This document shows positions 26,016-33,009 of a DNA stretch of 64,000 bases, piece by piece. The position numbers and the translations under genes were made by a program. Source of the stretch: Streptomyces filamentosus (GTDB lineage Bacteria > Actinomycetota > Actinomycetes > Streptomycetales > Streptomycetaceae); contig NZ_BNBE01000001.1 in NCBI RefSeq assembly GCF_014654895.1, forward strand, positions 310,001 through 374,000, given 5' to 3'. The notes beneath the pieces were generated by a model. The model ran no database searches. It was not told the origin of the DNA and worked only from the letters and a program-made list of their open reading frames with translations. Each line of letters starts with the position of its first letter. Position 1 is the stretch's first letter.

Positions 26016-26363
26016 CCAACGTCTCCTCACTGGTCCGCGCAGGAATTCGGAATTCTGGATCGGCATTCAGCCGGAGGCGCCGGATTTCGAGGCACGTCGT
26101 CAAATCCACCTGCGGCGCATATGCTCGTAACGCTACGCAGGTCAAGGGTGTCCGCCCACCCCTAGGCCGCCCCTATGCGCCCCTATTGAAGAGGGCCCGG
26201 GAGTCGCGGGAGCCGGGCCCCACCACTGTCGATTCGGGAATGTCTTGCCCCGTGCGACGGGCTCCAATAGCCTGCGCCGGAAGCGCAGTCGAGTTGATCC
26301 TCACGGGATATTCGCTTCGCGACAACACAGAACATCCGGGTTCGACGGAAGGATACGGAAGTC
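26016..26363. other. Divergent promoter region between PKS operon and thioesterase
   Basis: 348 bp without a gene, clearly less GC-rich than its flanks in the part around 26030-26140. It must hold the promoters of the PKS operon (minus) and of the thioesterase (plus). It contains the three phased CCCCTA repeats (26159-26185) and a 7-bp dyad, ACCTGCG at 26108-26114 with CGCAGGT at 26136-26142. I cannot assign -35/-10 boxes with confidence. Confidence 0.7.
26159..26185 (-). promoter_or_regulatory. Three helically phased TAGGGG repeats upstream of the PKS operon
   Basis: CCCCTA occurs at 26159-26164, 26170-26175 and 26180-26185, i.e. every 11 and 10 bp, one turn of the helix. Read towards the PKS genes it is TAGGGG. 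The ten bases AATAGGGGCG at its outer edge recur exactly upstream of the desaturase (32956-32965). The nearest copy is about 144 bp from the PKS-A start codon. Direct repeats on one face of DNA suggest cooperative binding of an activator; the LAL regulator at 27231-30077 is the obvious candidate, which is inference. Confidence 0.6.
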
Positions 26364-27131
26364 GTGGGAGTGGCAACAGAAGGGGCGAGCAGTCCCTGGA
26401 TCCGCAGGTTCCACCCGTCCGACGACGCCCCGGTGCGGCTGGTCTGCTTTCCGCACGCGGGGGGTTCCGCGTCGTTCTATTTCCCGGTGTCGAGGAGCCT
26501 GGCGCCGGCGGTGGACGTGATCACGCTGCAGTACCCGGGACGTCAGGACCGGCGCCACGAGGAGGGGATCGGCGATCTGCACGACGTGGCCGAGGTGCTG
26601 ACCGGCGAGCTGCGTCCGTGGGCGGACCGGCCGCTGGTCCTCTTCGGGCACAGCATGGGCGCCTCGCTGGCCTTCGAGGTGGGGCGCCGCCTCGAACGGG
26701 CGGGGATCGTCCCGGCGGCACTGGTCGCGTCCGGCCGGCGGGCGCCGTCGCGGCACCGGGACGAGTACGTCCACCGGCGCGACGACGAGGGCCTGGTGCG
26801 CGAGCTGAAGGAGCTGAGCGGGACCGACCCGGGGGCGCTCGGCGACGAGGAGGTGCTGCGGATGATCCTGCCGGCGATCCGCAGCGACTACCGCGCGGCG
26901 GAGACCTACCGCTACCGGCCGGGCCCGGACCTGTCCTGCCCGGTGTGGGCGCTGGTCGGCGACCGGGACCCGAAGGTGACGGTGGACGAGGCGCGTTCCT
27001 GGGGCGACCACACCTCGGGCGGTTTCGAGCTGAAGGTGTTCGACGGGGGCCACTTCTTCCTCGCGCCCCACGCGGCGGAGGTCAACCGGCTGCTCGCCGA
27101 CTGCGCGCGGGACCGCGTGCCCCGGCCCTGA
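26364..27131 (+). CDS. Type II (editing) thioesterase
   Basis: 255-aa alpha/beta-hydrolase of the GrsT/RifR family. Nucleophile Ser in GHSMG (about residue 96), Asp in VGDRDPKV and His in GGHFFL complete the triad; the early motif CFPHAGG is typical. Such enzymes act in the cytosol and free PKS carrier proteins of aberrant acyl groups. The GTG start at 26364 has GAAGGA about 10 nt upstream. It is transcribed divergently from the PKS operon and convergently with the LAL regulator gene. It lacks PKS domains, so it is not the chain-releasing thioesterase, which is not in the window. Confidence 0.93.
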   Translation: MGVATEGASSPWIRRFHPSDDAPVRLVCFPHAGGSASFYFPVSRSLAPAVDVITLQYPGRQDRRHEEGIGDLHDVAEVLTGELRPWADRPLVLFGHSMGASLAFEVGRRLERAGIVPAALVASGRRAPSRHRDEYVHRRDDEGLVRELKELSGTDPGALGDEEVLRMILPAIRSDYRAAETYRYRPGPDLSCPVWALVGDRDPKVTVDEARSWGDHTSGGFELKVFDGGHFFLAPHAAEVNRLLADCARDRVPRP

Positions 27132-27143
27132 CCGCGACGGGCC

Positions 27144-27229
27144 GGGAGGCGGGGGGCGACGGGCGGGGAGGCGGGGACGACGGGCCGCACACCCCCCGCC
27201 CCGCCCCCGCCGCGCCCCCGTCGCCTCCT
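27144..27229. terminator. Probable bidirectional terminator between thioesterase and LAL gene
   Basis: The 99-bp gap between two convergent genes is an imperfect inverted repeat of G-rich (left) and C-rich (right) blocks, e.g. GGAGGCG near the left end and CGCCTCC near the right end. A long GC stem is likely, without a U-run. Position fits termination from both sides. Confidence 0.45.
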
Positions 27230-27230
27230 C

Positions 27231-30077
27231 CTAGAACTCGCGCTCCGCGGCCAGTTCCCCGCCGTCGTGGTCGTCGAGCAGGTCTTCCGGTTCGCGCCGG
27301 AGCCGGAGTCCTTCGAGGAGCTCGTCGCGGCTGCTGACCTGGAGCTTGCGGTAGATCCGGGTGAGGTGCTGCTCCACCGTGCTCACGGTGATGTAGAGCT
27401 TGTTGCCTATCTCCCGGTTGGTGTGCCCGACTGCGGCCAGCGTGGCGACCCGGCGCTCCGCGTCGCTCAGGGCCGTGGAGGTGTCCCCCTTCGCGGGGGC
27501 CGGTTCCTCCTTCTTCTCCCTTTCCGCGACGACCACTTCGCCGGGGAGGCCGCGCAGGAGCTGGGCCGGCACGGCACCCGCGTAGCAGAGCTTGGCCTCC
27601 TGCACGGCGCGCCGGCCGCTGGTGCGGGCGCGGGCGAAGTCGCCGAGGGCCTGGTAGGCGGCGCTCAGGTCGGCCAGCGCGCGGACGAGTTCCAGCCGGT
27701 TGCCGGAGTCCTGGAGCAGCTCGATGGCCTTCTTCAGGAGCCGGGGCCGCTGGCCGAGTTCACCGGCCGCGGCCTTGACGCGCAGCGAGACGCCGCGGAC
27801 GACGCCGTTCTGGGATCCGGGGAGTTCCAGCTGGCGGTCGACGAGGTCCCGGGTGACGTCGGGCCGGGCCAGCTTCAGGTAGACCTCGGCGAGGTCGGTG
27901 CGCCAGGGCATGAGGGTGGGGACGTCCGCGTTCCAGTCGCGCAGCTTCGTGCCGCAGGACTGGAAGTCGCTGAGCGCGGCGAGGGCCCGGTCGCCGGCGA
28001 GGTGGTGGTGGCCGCGGGCCCGGAGGTAGAGCAGGCCGAAGGAGGTGTCGAACATGGCCTCGGGGACGAGGAGGGTGAGGAGTTCGGCGGCGCGTTCGGG
28101 CCGGTTGAGGGCGGTGTGGACCATGACGAGGGTCGAGATGGGGAGTCCGATGAGGACGCCCCAGCCCTTCGGCTGGAGCCGGCTGAAGGCCGCCTCCGCC
28201 TTGGCCTCGGCGATGGCGAGGTCGCCCTGGCGGAGGGCGATCTCGGCGCGGACGCTGCCGAGGACCGCCTGCCAGGTGTTGGCGCGGCGGCGCACGGCCT
28301 CCTCGATCAGCCCGTCGCACCACAGGGCGGCGAGGTCGGGCCGGCCGGAGAACTGGAGGGCGAGCAGGGCGAAGGCGGTGATCTCCAGGGTGGTGTCGCT
28401 GAGGCGGCAGCTCTGGAGGATGTACTCGGCGCTCATGACGGCCGCTTCGGGCGATTCCCGCTGGAGGACGTCGGTGAGGGTCGCGGTGGCGCGGGCCCAG
28501 GGGTTGCCGAAGGGGCCGCCGATCTCGGGGGCGCCGGGGGTGGCGGGTTCGGCGCCGCGGGGCAGGGGGTGGTGGGAGGGGCCGCGCATCGCCAGGAGGA
28601 TGAGGCTGAGTTCGGCGGTGTGCTGGGCGTCGGCCAGGTCGTCCATGACGGCGGGGTCGTTCATGATCTCGCCGGCGCCCTCGATGTCGCCCTGCCAGAG
28701 CAGGTAGCGGATCACGTTGACGACGTCGCGGCCGTTGAGGGAGCCTTCGCGCACCGCTTCGCGGAGGGTGTCGAGGTGGGGCAGGATCGCCGCCGGGTTG
28801 ACCCGCCAGGCGGCGCGCGCCAGCATCGCGGTGATCGTGAGGCGTTCGGCGTCGTGGGTGCAGGCGTCGAGGGCGAGTTCGAGGCAGGCGGCGGCGTGCT
28901 CGGCGTCGTTCCCGGCGAGGGCCTGGGCCGCGGCGTCCCGGAGCACCTCCATGGCCCAGCGGCCGGAGGCGCGGTCGGCGGCGAGGAGGTGGACCGCGAT
29001 CTCGGCGGTGCTGGAGCCGAGTTTGTGGAGCAGTTCGGCGCACAGGGAGTGCAGTTGGGAGCGTTCCTCGGCGTCGAGGGTGCCGAGGACGGCGGCGGCG
29101 ACGGGTTCGGGGAAGCCGGAGGGGCCGAGGAGTCCTGCGGTGCCGAGGATGTCCTGCATCTCCGCGGCGCGTTCGGGCATGACTCCGAGGAGGCGGGCGA
29201 TGAGGGCGGGCGAGGCGTGTTCGCCGAGGACGGCCTGGCCCTGCGCCACTTCGAGGAGGGCGGGTTCCCAGCGGTGCAGGATGCTGTGGACGGCCTGGTC
29301 GAAGCAGACGCCGGGGGTGATCCGGGCGGAGCCGTCGTCGGGGTCGTGGTCCGCGCGGCGCTCGCAGTCCTCGATGAGCGCGTTGACGAGCATCGGGTTG
29401 CCGCCGGTCAGGAGGTAGGCGGAGCTGGCGAGCCGGCCGGCGGTGTGCTCGCCGAGGGAGTGGGCGAACAGGTCGTGCACGCCGGTGCGGGAGAGCCTGT
29501 CGAGCCGGATCCGGTGGTGGGGCTGGCGGGTGGTCTCGGCGTGGAAGAACGGCTGGGCCATCCGCGGCCGGGTCCATTCGTTGAGGACGAGGAGGATGCG
29601 GGCGGAGCGGACGCGGCGCTGGAGGTAGAGGAGGGTGTGGAGGGAGGCGTTGTCGACGAAGTGGACGTCGTCGATGCCGATGACCACCGGGCGTTCCGCG
29701 GCGAGTTCGAGGAGGAGCGCGCACAGGTCGCGTGCCTCCTGGGCGGTGTGCCGGCCGGTGTCCTCGGCGGGTTCGCCGGCGGCCGGGGAGCGGGCGGCCG
29801 CGGCGACGATCTCCTCGACGCGTTCCACCGGTCCGGCGGGCAGCGCCGCGTCCTGGAAGAGCTGGCTCATGGCGCCCATCGGGAGGGCCTGTTCGGCCTT
29901 GGAGCCGGTCGCCCTCAGGACCAGTGCGCCCTGTCCCGCGGCGCGCTCCGCGAAGTGGTCGAGCAACTCGGTCTTCCCGGTGGCGAGCCCGCCACTGACC
30001 AGTGCCACGCTTCCGTTGCCCCGGGAACACTCGGCCAGGAGTTCGTCCAGGGCATGCAGGCAGTCATCGCGTTCCAC
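27231..30077 (-). CDS. LAL-family LuxR transcriptional activator
   Basis: About 948 aa. N-terminal ATPase: Walker A SGGLATGKT at about residue 33 and Walker B-like VVIGIDD about 100 residues later. A long alpha-helical, MalT/TPR-like middle follows. The C-terminal LuxR helix-turn-helix reads LSDAERRVATLAAVGHTNREI...STVEQHLTRIYRKL. Large ATP-binding LuxR regulators (PikD, RapH, NysRI and AveR are examples) activate type I PKS clusters, so this is the likely pathway-specific activator. The start is uncertain. GTG 30077 begins the conserved VERDD, but its only ribosome-binding-like sequence (GGGGG, 30091-30095) is 13 nt upstream; TTG 30086 is 4 nt from it and would place a rare TTA codon third. 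The frame stays open to ATG 30284, which is probably irrelevant. Confidence 0.92.
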   Translation of the reverse strand: MERDDCLHALDELLAECSRGNGSVALVSGGLATGKTELLDHFAERAAGQGALVLRATGSKAEQALPMGAMSQLFQDAALPAGPVERVEEIVAAAARSPAAGEPAEDTGRHTAQEARDLCALLLELAAERPVVIGIDDVHFVDNASLHTLLYLQRRVRSARILLVLNEWTRPRMAQPFFHAETTRQPHHRIRLDRLSRTGVHDLFAHSLGEHTAGRLASSAYLLTGGNPMLVNALIEDCERRADHDPDDGSARITPGVCFDQAVHSILHRWEPALLEVAQGQAVLGEHASPALIARLLGVMPERAAEMQDILGTAGLLGPSGFPEPVAAAVLGTLDAEERSQLHSLCAELLHKLGSSTAEIAVHLLAADRASGRWAMEVLRDAAAQALAGNDAEHAAACLELALDACTHDAERLTITAMLARAAWRVNPAAILPHLDTLREAVREGSLNGRDVVNVIRYLLWQGDIEGAGEIMNDPAVMDDLADAQHTAELSLILLAMRGPSHHPLPRGAEPATPGAPEIGGPFGNPWARATATLTDVLQRESPEAAVMSAEYILQSCRLSDTTLEITAFALLALQFSGRPDLAALWCDGLIEEAVRRRANTWQAVLGSVRAEIALRQGDLAIAEAKAEAAFSRLQPKGWGVLIGLPISTLVMVHTALNRPERAAELLTLLVPEAMFDTSFGLLYLRARGHHHLAGDRALAALSDFQSCGTKLRDWNADVPTLMPWRTDLAEVYLKLARPDVTRDLVDRQLELPGSQNGVVRGVSLRVKAAAGELGQRPRLLKKAIELLQDSGNRLELVRALADLSAAYQALGDFARARTSGRRAVQEAKLCYAGAVPAQLLRGLPGEVVVAEREKKEEPAPAKGDTSTALSDAERRVATLAAVGHTNREIGNKLYITVSTVEQHLTRIYRKLQVSSRDELLEGLRLRREPEDLLDDHDGGELAAEREF

Positions 30078-30412
30078 TAAAAACAAGATTCCCCCAAAAC
30101 AGAAGACGCGCTCCCGTCCGGGGCCGGATTCGGCCGAGCTGATGCCCCGTCGCACGTTCGCGCATCCGAGTGAGCGCCCTACTGGATGCACTTCCGCGAG
30201 CGTTCGCCGGAGGGCCGCGGCCCCCGTCGCGCTCCTCCACCGTTCTACACCCCGCCCCCTTCGAGACGCCGTGACCTGCATCACATGTGGCTCGGAGTGG
30301 TTGACGCTGGCTGGATAACCGGTTGTGCGGGACAGGGGGGCCTAGGGGTACCGGTAGGGGGCGGCCCTGTCGTAGAACTTTCTCACCCTTCCGCATGTGA
30401 GGACGAGACGCC
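30078..30412. other. Divergent promoter region, LAL regulator / phosphoesterase-PPTase
   Basis: 335 bp without a gene. The right part (30333-30360) carries TAGGGG repeats facing the phosphoesterase. On the regulator side only a degenerate copy is seen (GCCCTA, 30176-30181). The stretch at about 30270-30330 is less GC-rich and may hold promoter elements. Nothing else was recognised. Confidence 0.6.
30333..30360 (+). promoter_or_regulatory. TAGGGG repeats upstream of the phosphoesterase-PPTase operon
   Basis: TAGGGG at 30343-30348 and 30355-30360, with a one-mismatch copy CAGGGG at 30333-30338; spacings are 10 and 12 bp. The copies face the operon and the last ends 53 bp before the GTG start. 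Same hexamer and orientation relative to the gene as at the PKS promoter. Confidence 0.55.
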
Positions 30413-31252
30413 GTGCCCCTTTCCAGACTCCTCGCCGTCAGCGACCTCCACACCGGCATGGCGGACAACCGGGAGGTCGTGGCGGGCATCCGCCCGACCT
30501 CGGACCGGGACTGGCTCCTGGTGGCGGGCGACGTCGCCGAGATCAGCACCGAGATCGAGTCCACGATGAAGGCGCTCGCCGACCGCTTCTCCACCGTGGT
30601 GTGGGCACCCGGCAACCACGAGCTGTGGACCGTCCCCCACGACCCCGTACGACTGCGCGGCGAGGAACGCTACCGCCACCTGGTGGAACTCATGCGCGGC
30701 CTGGGCGTCGTCACCCCCGAGGATCCCTACCCCGTCTGGGAGGGCCCCGAGGAGAACCTGACGATCGCCCCGCTCTTCGTGCACTACGACTACAGCTTCC
30801 GCCCGGACCCCTCGCTGACGCCGGAGCAGTCCCTCGCCCGGGCGCACGAGTCCGGGGTGGTGTGCACCGACGAGTTCATGCTCCACCCCGAGCCGTACGG
30901 CGGCATGGCCGAGTGGTGCCGCCGGCGCGTCGAGCTCACCGAACGGCGGCTCGCCGCCGTGGACCCCGGCACCCGGCTCGTGATGGTCAACCACTACCCC
31001 CTCGTCAGCGCCCCCACCCGGGTGCTCCGGTACCCGGAGTTCGCCCAGTGGTGCGGGACCGAGCGGACGGCGGACTGGCACCTGCGCTTCCCGACCGCCG
31101 CCGTCGTCTACGGACACCTCCACATCCCCCGCACCACCTGGCACGACGGAGTCCGCTTCGAGGAGGTGTCCCTCGGCTACCCGCGCGAGTGGCGCGCCCG
31201 GGGCATCGTGCGCCCGGTCCCCCGGCAGGTCTTCCCCCACCCGGAGCGGTGA
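30413..31252 (+). CDS. Calcineurin-like metallophosphoesterase
   Basis: 279 aa with the full metal-binding set of the family: SDLH near residue 10, AGD near 42, GNHE near 66, VNHYP near 187 and GHLH near 223. These place two metals for phosphoester hydrolysis; the substrate is not evident. No signal peptide or membrane segment, so cytosolic. The GTG start at 30413 has AGGA about 10 nt upstream. Its stop overlaps the PPTase start by one base (TGATG), so the two are translationally coupled. The upstream TAGGGG repeats tie it to the PKS cluster. I infer a role linked to carrier-protein or CoA chemistry from this pairing only. Confidence 0.88.
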   Translation: MPLSRLLAVSDLHTGMADNREVVAGIRPTSDRDWLLVAGDVAEISTEIESTMKALADRFSTVVWAPGNHELWTVPHDPVRLRGEERYRHLVELMRGLGVVTPEDPYPVWEGPEENLTIAPLFVHYDYSFRPDPSLTPEQSLARAHESGVVCTDEFMLHPEPYGGMAEWCRRRVELTERRLAAVDPGTRLVMVNHYPLVSAPTRVLRYPEFAQWCGTERTADWHLRFPTAAVVYGHLHIPRTTWHDGVRFEEVSLGYPREWRARGIVRPVPRQVFPHPER

Positions 31253-31950
31253 TGATCGAGGAGCTGTTGCCCGCCGGGGTCGCCGGCGCCGAGCGGTTCG
31301 ACGACGCCGAGGCGGTCACGCCGTTCCCCGAGGAGGAGGCGGTGGTCGCCCGTTCCGTGGCCGAGCGCCGCGACTCCTTCCACACGGCCCGGCTGTGCGC
31401 CCGGCTCGCCCTGGCGGAGCTCGGGCTGCCCCCCGTGCCGATCCTGCCCGGCCCGAAGGGCGAGCCCCGCTGGCCCGCCGGACTGGTGGGGAGCATGACC
31501 CACTGCACCGGCTACCGGGGCGCGGTGCTCGCCCGGGCCTCGGAGTTCGCCGGGCTCGGCATCGACGCCGAGCCGCACCTGCCGCTGCCCGAGGGCGTCC
31601 TGGAGACCGTGAGCCTGCCCGCCGAGCGCGAGCGGCTGCTCCTGCTCGGCCGCGACCACCCCGGCGTCCACTGGGACCGGCTGCTGTTCAGCGCCAAGGA
31701 GGCCGTCTACAAGGTGTGGTTCCCCCTGGCCAGGAAGTGGCTCGACTTCGACGAGGCCGACATCGCCCTGCTGCCCGACGGCCGGTTCACGGCGCGGCTG
31801 CTCGTCCCCGGACCGGTCGTGGCGGGCCGCCGGGTGCCGGTGCTGGCCGGCCGGTGGCGGGTCGGCCGCGGGCTCGTCCTCACCGCCCTCGTCCTCGGGC
31901 CCGCGGGCGAGTCCCTGACGGGCCCGGGGCACGTCAGAGACCTGCCTTGA
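31252..31950 (+). CDS. Sfp/EntD-type 4'-phosphopantetheinyl transferase
   Basis: 232 aa. Family motifs are present in order: GSMTHC (about residue 80), GIDAEP (about 102-107, metal-binding Asp and Glu) and FSAKEAVYK (about 146-154). The enzyme transfers the phosphopantetheine arm of CoA to the active Ser of carrier proteins. Here the PKS ACPs and the free ACP at 37569-37853 are natural substrates. ATG 31252 overlaps the stop of the phosphoesterase, with GGAG 5 nt upstream. The 3' end overlaps the convergent SDR gene by 17 bp. A PPTase inside a cluster and under the shared operator suggests dedicated activation, though Streptomyces usually encode further PPTases. Confidence 0.94.
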   Translation: MIEELLPAGVAGAERFDDAEAVTPFPEEEAVVARSVAERRDSFHTARLCARLALAELGLPPVPILPGPKGEPRWPAGLVGSMTHCTGYRGAVLARASEFAGLGIDAEPHLPLPEGVLETVSLPAERERLLLLGRDHPGVHWDRLLFSAKEAVYKVWFPLARKWLDFDEADIALLPDGRFTARLLVPGPVVAGRRVPVLAGRWRVGRGLVLTALVLGPAGESLTGPGHVRDLP

Positions 31951-32779
31951 CGATCTGGCCGGCGTCGACCCTGAGCTGCGCGCCCGTCACGTAGCGGGAC
32001 TCGTCGGAGACGAGGTACAGCACGGCGTGGGAGACGTCGGACGGTTCCAGGTGCGCCACCGGCAGGGCGGTGAGCCGCTCGTACGCGGGGAGGGCGTCGT
32101 CGGCGCCGGGCGCGGCCAGGTCCGGCCGGAAGACCCGGTGCATGCGCTCGTTCAGGATCATCGGGGTGCCGACGAGGGCCGTGTGCACGGCGTTGATCCG
32201 GCGGCCCGACGGCCCGAGCTCCACCGCCAGGGTGTTCACGTAGTCGGCGAGGCACCGCTTGGCGAACATGTAGCCCGCCATGCCCGGCCCGCCCGGGTTC
32301 TCGCCGTGCCCCGGCATGAGCGCCGCCACCGAACCGATCACCACCACCGCGCCGCCCGGCCCCAGGTGCGTCAGCCCGGCGTGCACGGTGTTGATCGCCC
32401 CCGACAGGTCGATGTCCACGGTGGCGGTGAAGGCGTCCAGCGGCTGGTCCGCGCCGACCGCGATGATGCCCGCGTTGGCGACGACCGCGTCGAGCCGGCC
32501 GAGCTCCGCGACCCCGTCGGCCAGCGCGGCGCGGAGCGCGCCCCGGTTCCGTACGTCGGCCTGCCGGCCGAAGGCCCGCCGGCCGGCCTTCTCCACCAGC
32601 CGCAGGGTCTCCTCCAGGTCCTCGGGCACCGGTCCCGGATAGCCGGTGACGGGCACGTCGGCGCAGAGGTCGAGGGCGATGATGTCGGCCCCCTCCTCCG
32701 CGAGCCGCACGGCGTGGCTGCGGCCCTGGCCGCGCGCGGCCCCGGTGATCGCGACGACCTTGTCCTGCACGCGCCCCAT
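31934..32779 (-). CDS. SDR-family oxidoreductase, mycofactocin-associated type
   Basis: 281 aa. NAD-binding motif TGAARGQGRSHAVRLAEEGAD and the acidic end of strand 2 (ALDLCAD) resemble the SDR subfamily often linked to mycofactocin (carveol-dehydrogenase-like), with the family's inserted segment after strand 2. NAG (about residue 100), catalytic Ser in VVIGSVAAL and YMFAK for Tyr/Lys are intact. It would oxidise an alcohol or reduce a ketone with a tightly bound nicotinamide cofactor. The start ATG 32779 has AGGAG 5 nt upstream. Its 3' end overlaps the PPTase gene. No mycofactocin genes are in the window. The upstream CCCCTA copy suggests co-regulation with the PKS; a tailoring role is inference. 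Confidence 0.85.
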   Translation of the reverse strand: MGRVQDKVVAITGAARGQGRSHAVRLAEEGADIIALDLCADVPVTGYPGPVPEDLEETLRLVEKAGRRAFGRQADVRNRGALRAALADGVAELGRLDAVVANAGIIAVGADQPLDAFTATVDIDLSGAINTVHAGLTHLGPGGAVVVIGSVAALMPGHGENPGGPGMAGYMFAKRCLADYVNTLAVELGPSGRRINAVHTALVGTPMILNERMHRVFRPDLAAPGADDALPAYERLTALPVAHLEPSDVSHAVLYLVSDESRYVTGAQLRVDAGQIVKAGL

Positions 32780-32910
32780 GGCGACTCCTCCGCTCGTGGT
32801 CCCGTCCCGGCCCGTCCGATGCGTCCGGACGCGGCCCGTGCCCGCCCGCGCGGCCGTCGGCCGTGAGCGCCGGGCGCCGTGAGCCTAGGCCGGGGCCGGG
32901 GCGCCCCCAA

Positions 32911-32916
32911 CCCCTA
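32911..32916 (-). promoter_or_regulatory. CCCCTA (TAGGGG) site facing the SDR gene
   Basis: A single CCCCTA followed by TT; on the minus strand it reads AATAGGGG, as at the PKS and desaturase promoters. It lies 132 bp from the SDR start codon. A degenerate C-run stands about 7-10 bp to its left. Confidence 0.45.
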
Positions 32917-32957
32917 TTCGGCGACCGCGCGGACAGTGGGGTCGGGCGGCCTCGGAA

Positions 32958-32963
32958 TAGGGG
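32958..32963 (+). promoter_or_regulatory. TAGGGG site facing the desaturase gene
   Basis: Embedded in AATAGGGGCG (32956-32965), a ten-base match to the PKS promoter repeat. The site ends 46 bp before the desaturase ATG, a spacing close to that at the phosphoesterase promoter. A GTGGGG at 32936-32941, two helical turns upstream, may be a degraded second copy. Confidence 0.55.
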
Positions 32964-33009
32964 CGTCCACGGGATCACACGAACCGCCCCAGCGCGCAGA
33001 CTCGAAGCC

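Noticed and set aside
26016..26066. ATG at 26066 as the start of PKS-A
   Set aside because: The 17 extra residues match no docking domain, and a good GGAG precedes GTG 26015.
136..26165. Very long plus-strand reading frames opposite the PKS genes (e.g. 136-7953, 8146-15264, 15548-20551, 20262-26165)
   Set aside because: They mirror the minus-strand PKS codons; high GC keeps the opposite frame open. Their products are low-complexity Arg/Gly/His-rich, while the minus strand shows complete catalytic motifs.
26364..27131. Thioesterase as the chain-releasing enzyme
   Set aside because: It is a free-standing type II enzyme with no fused ACP; release TE domains sit at the end of the last PKS, outside this window.
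27267..30080. 937-codon plus-strand frame opposite the LAL regulator
   Set aside because: Antisense shadow: Gly/Glu/Val-rich with no domain, whereas the minus strand encodes Walker motifs and a LuxR helix-turn-helix.
30078..30284. ATG at 30284 as the start of the LAL regulator
   Set aside because: The added 69 residues are Arg-rich and unlike LAL N-termini; the stretch is the divergent promoter region.
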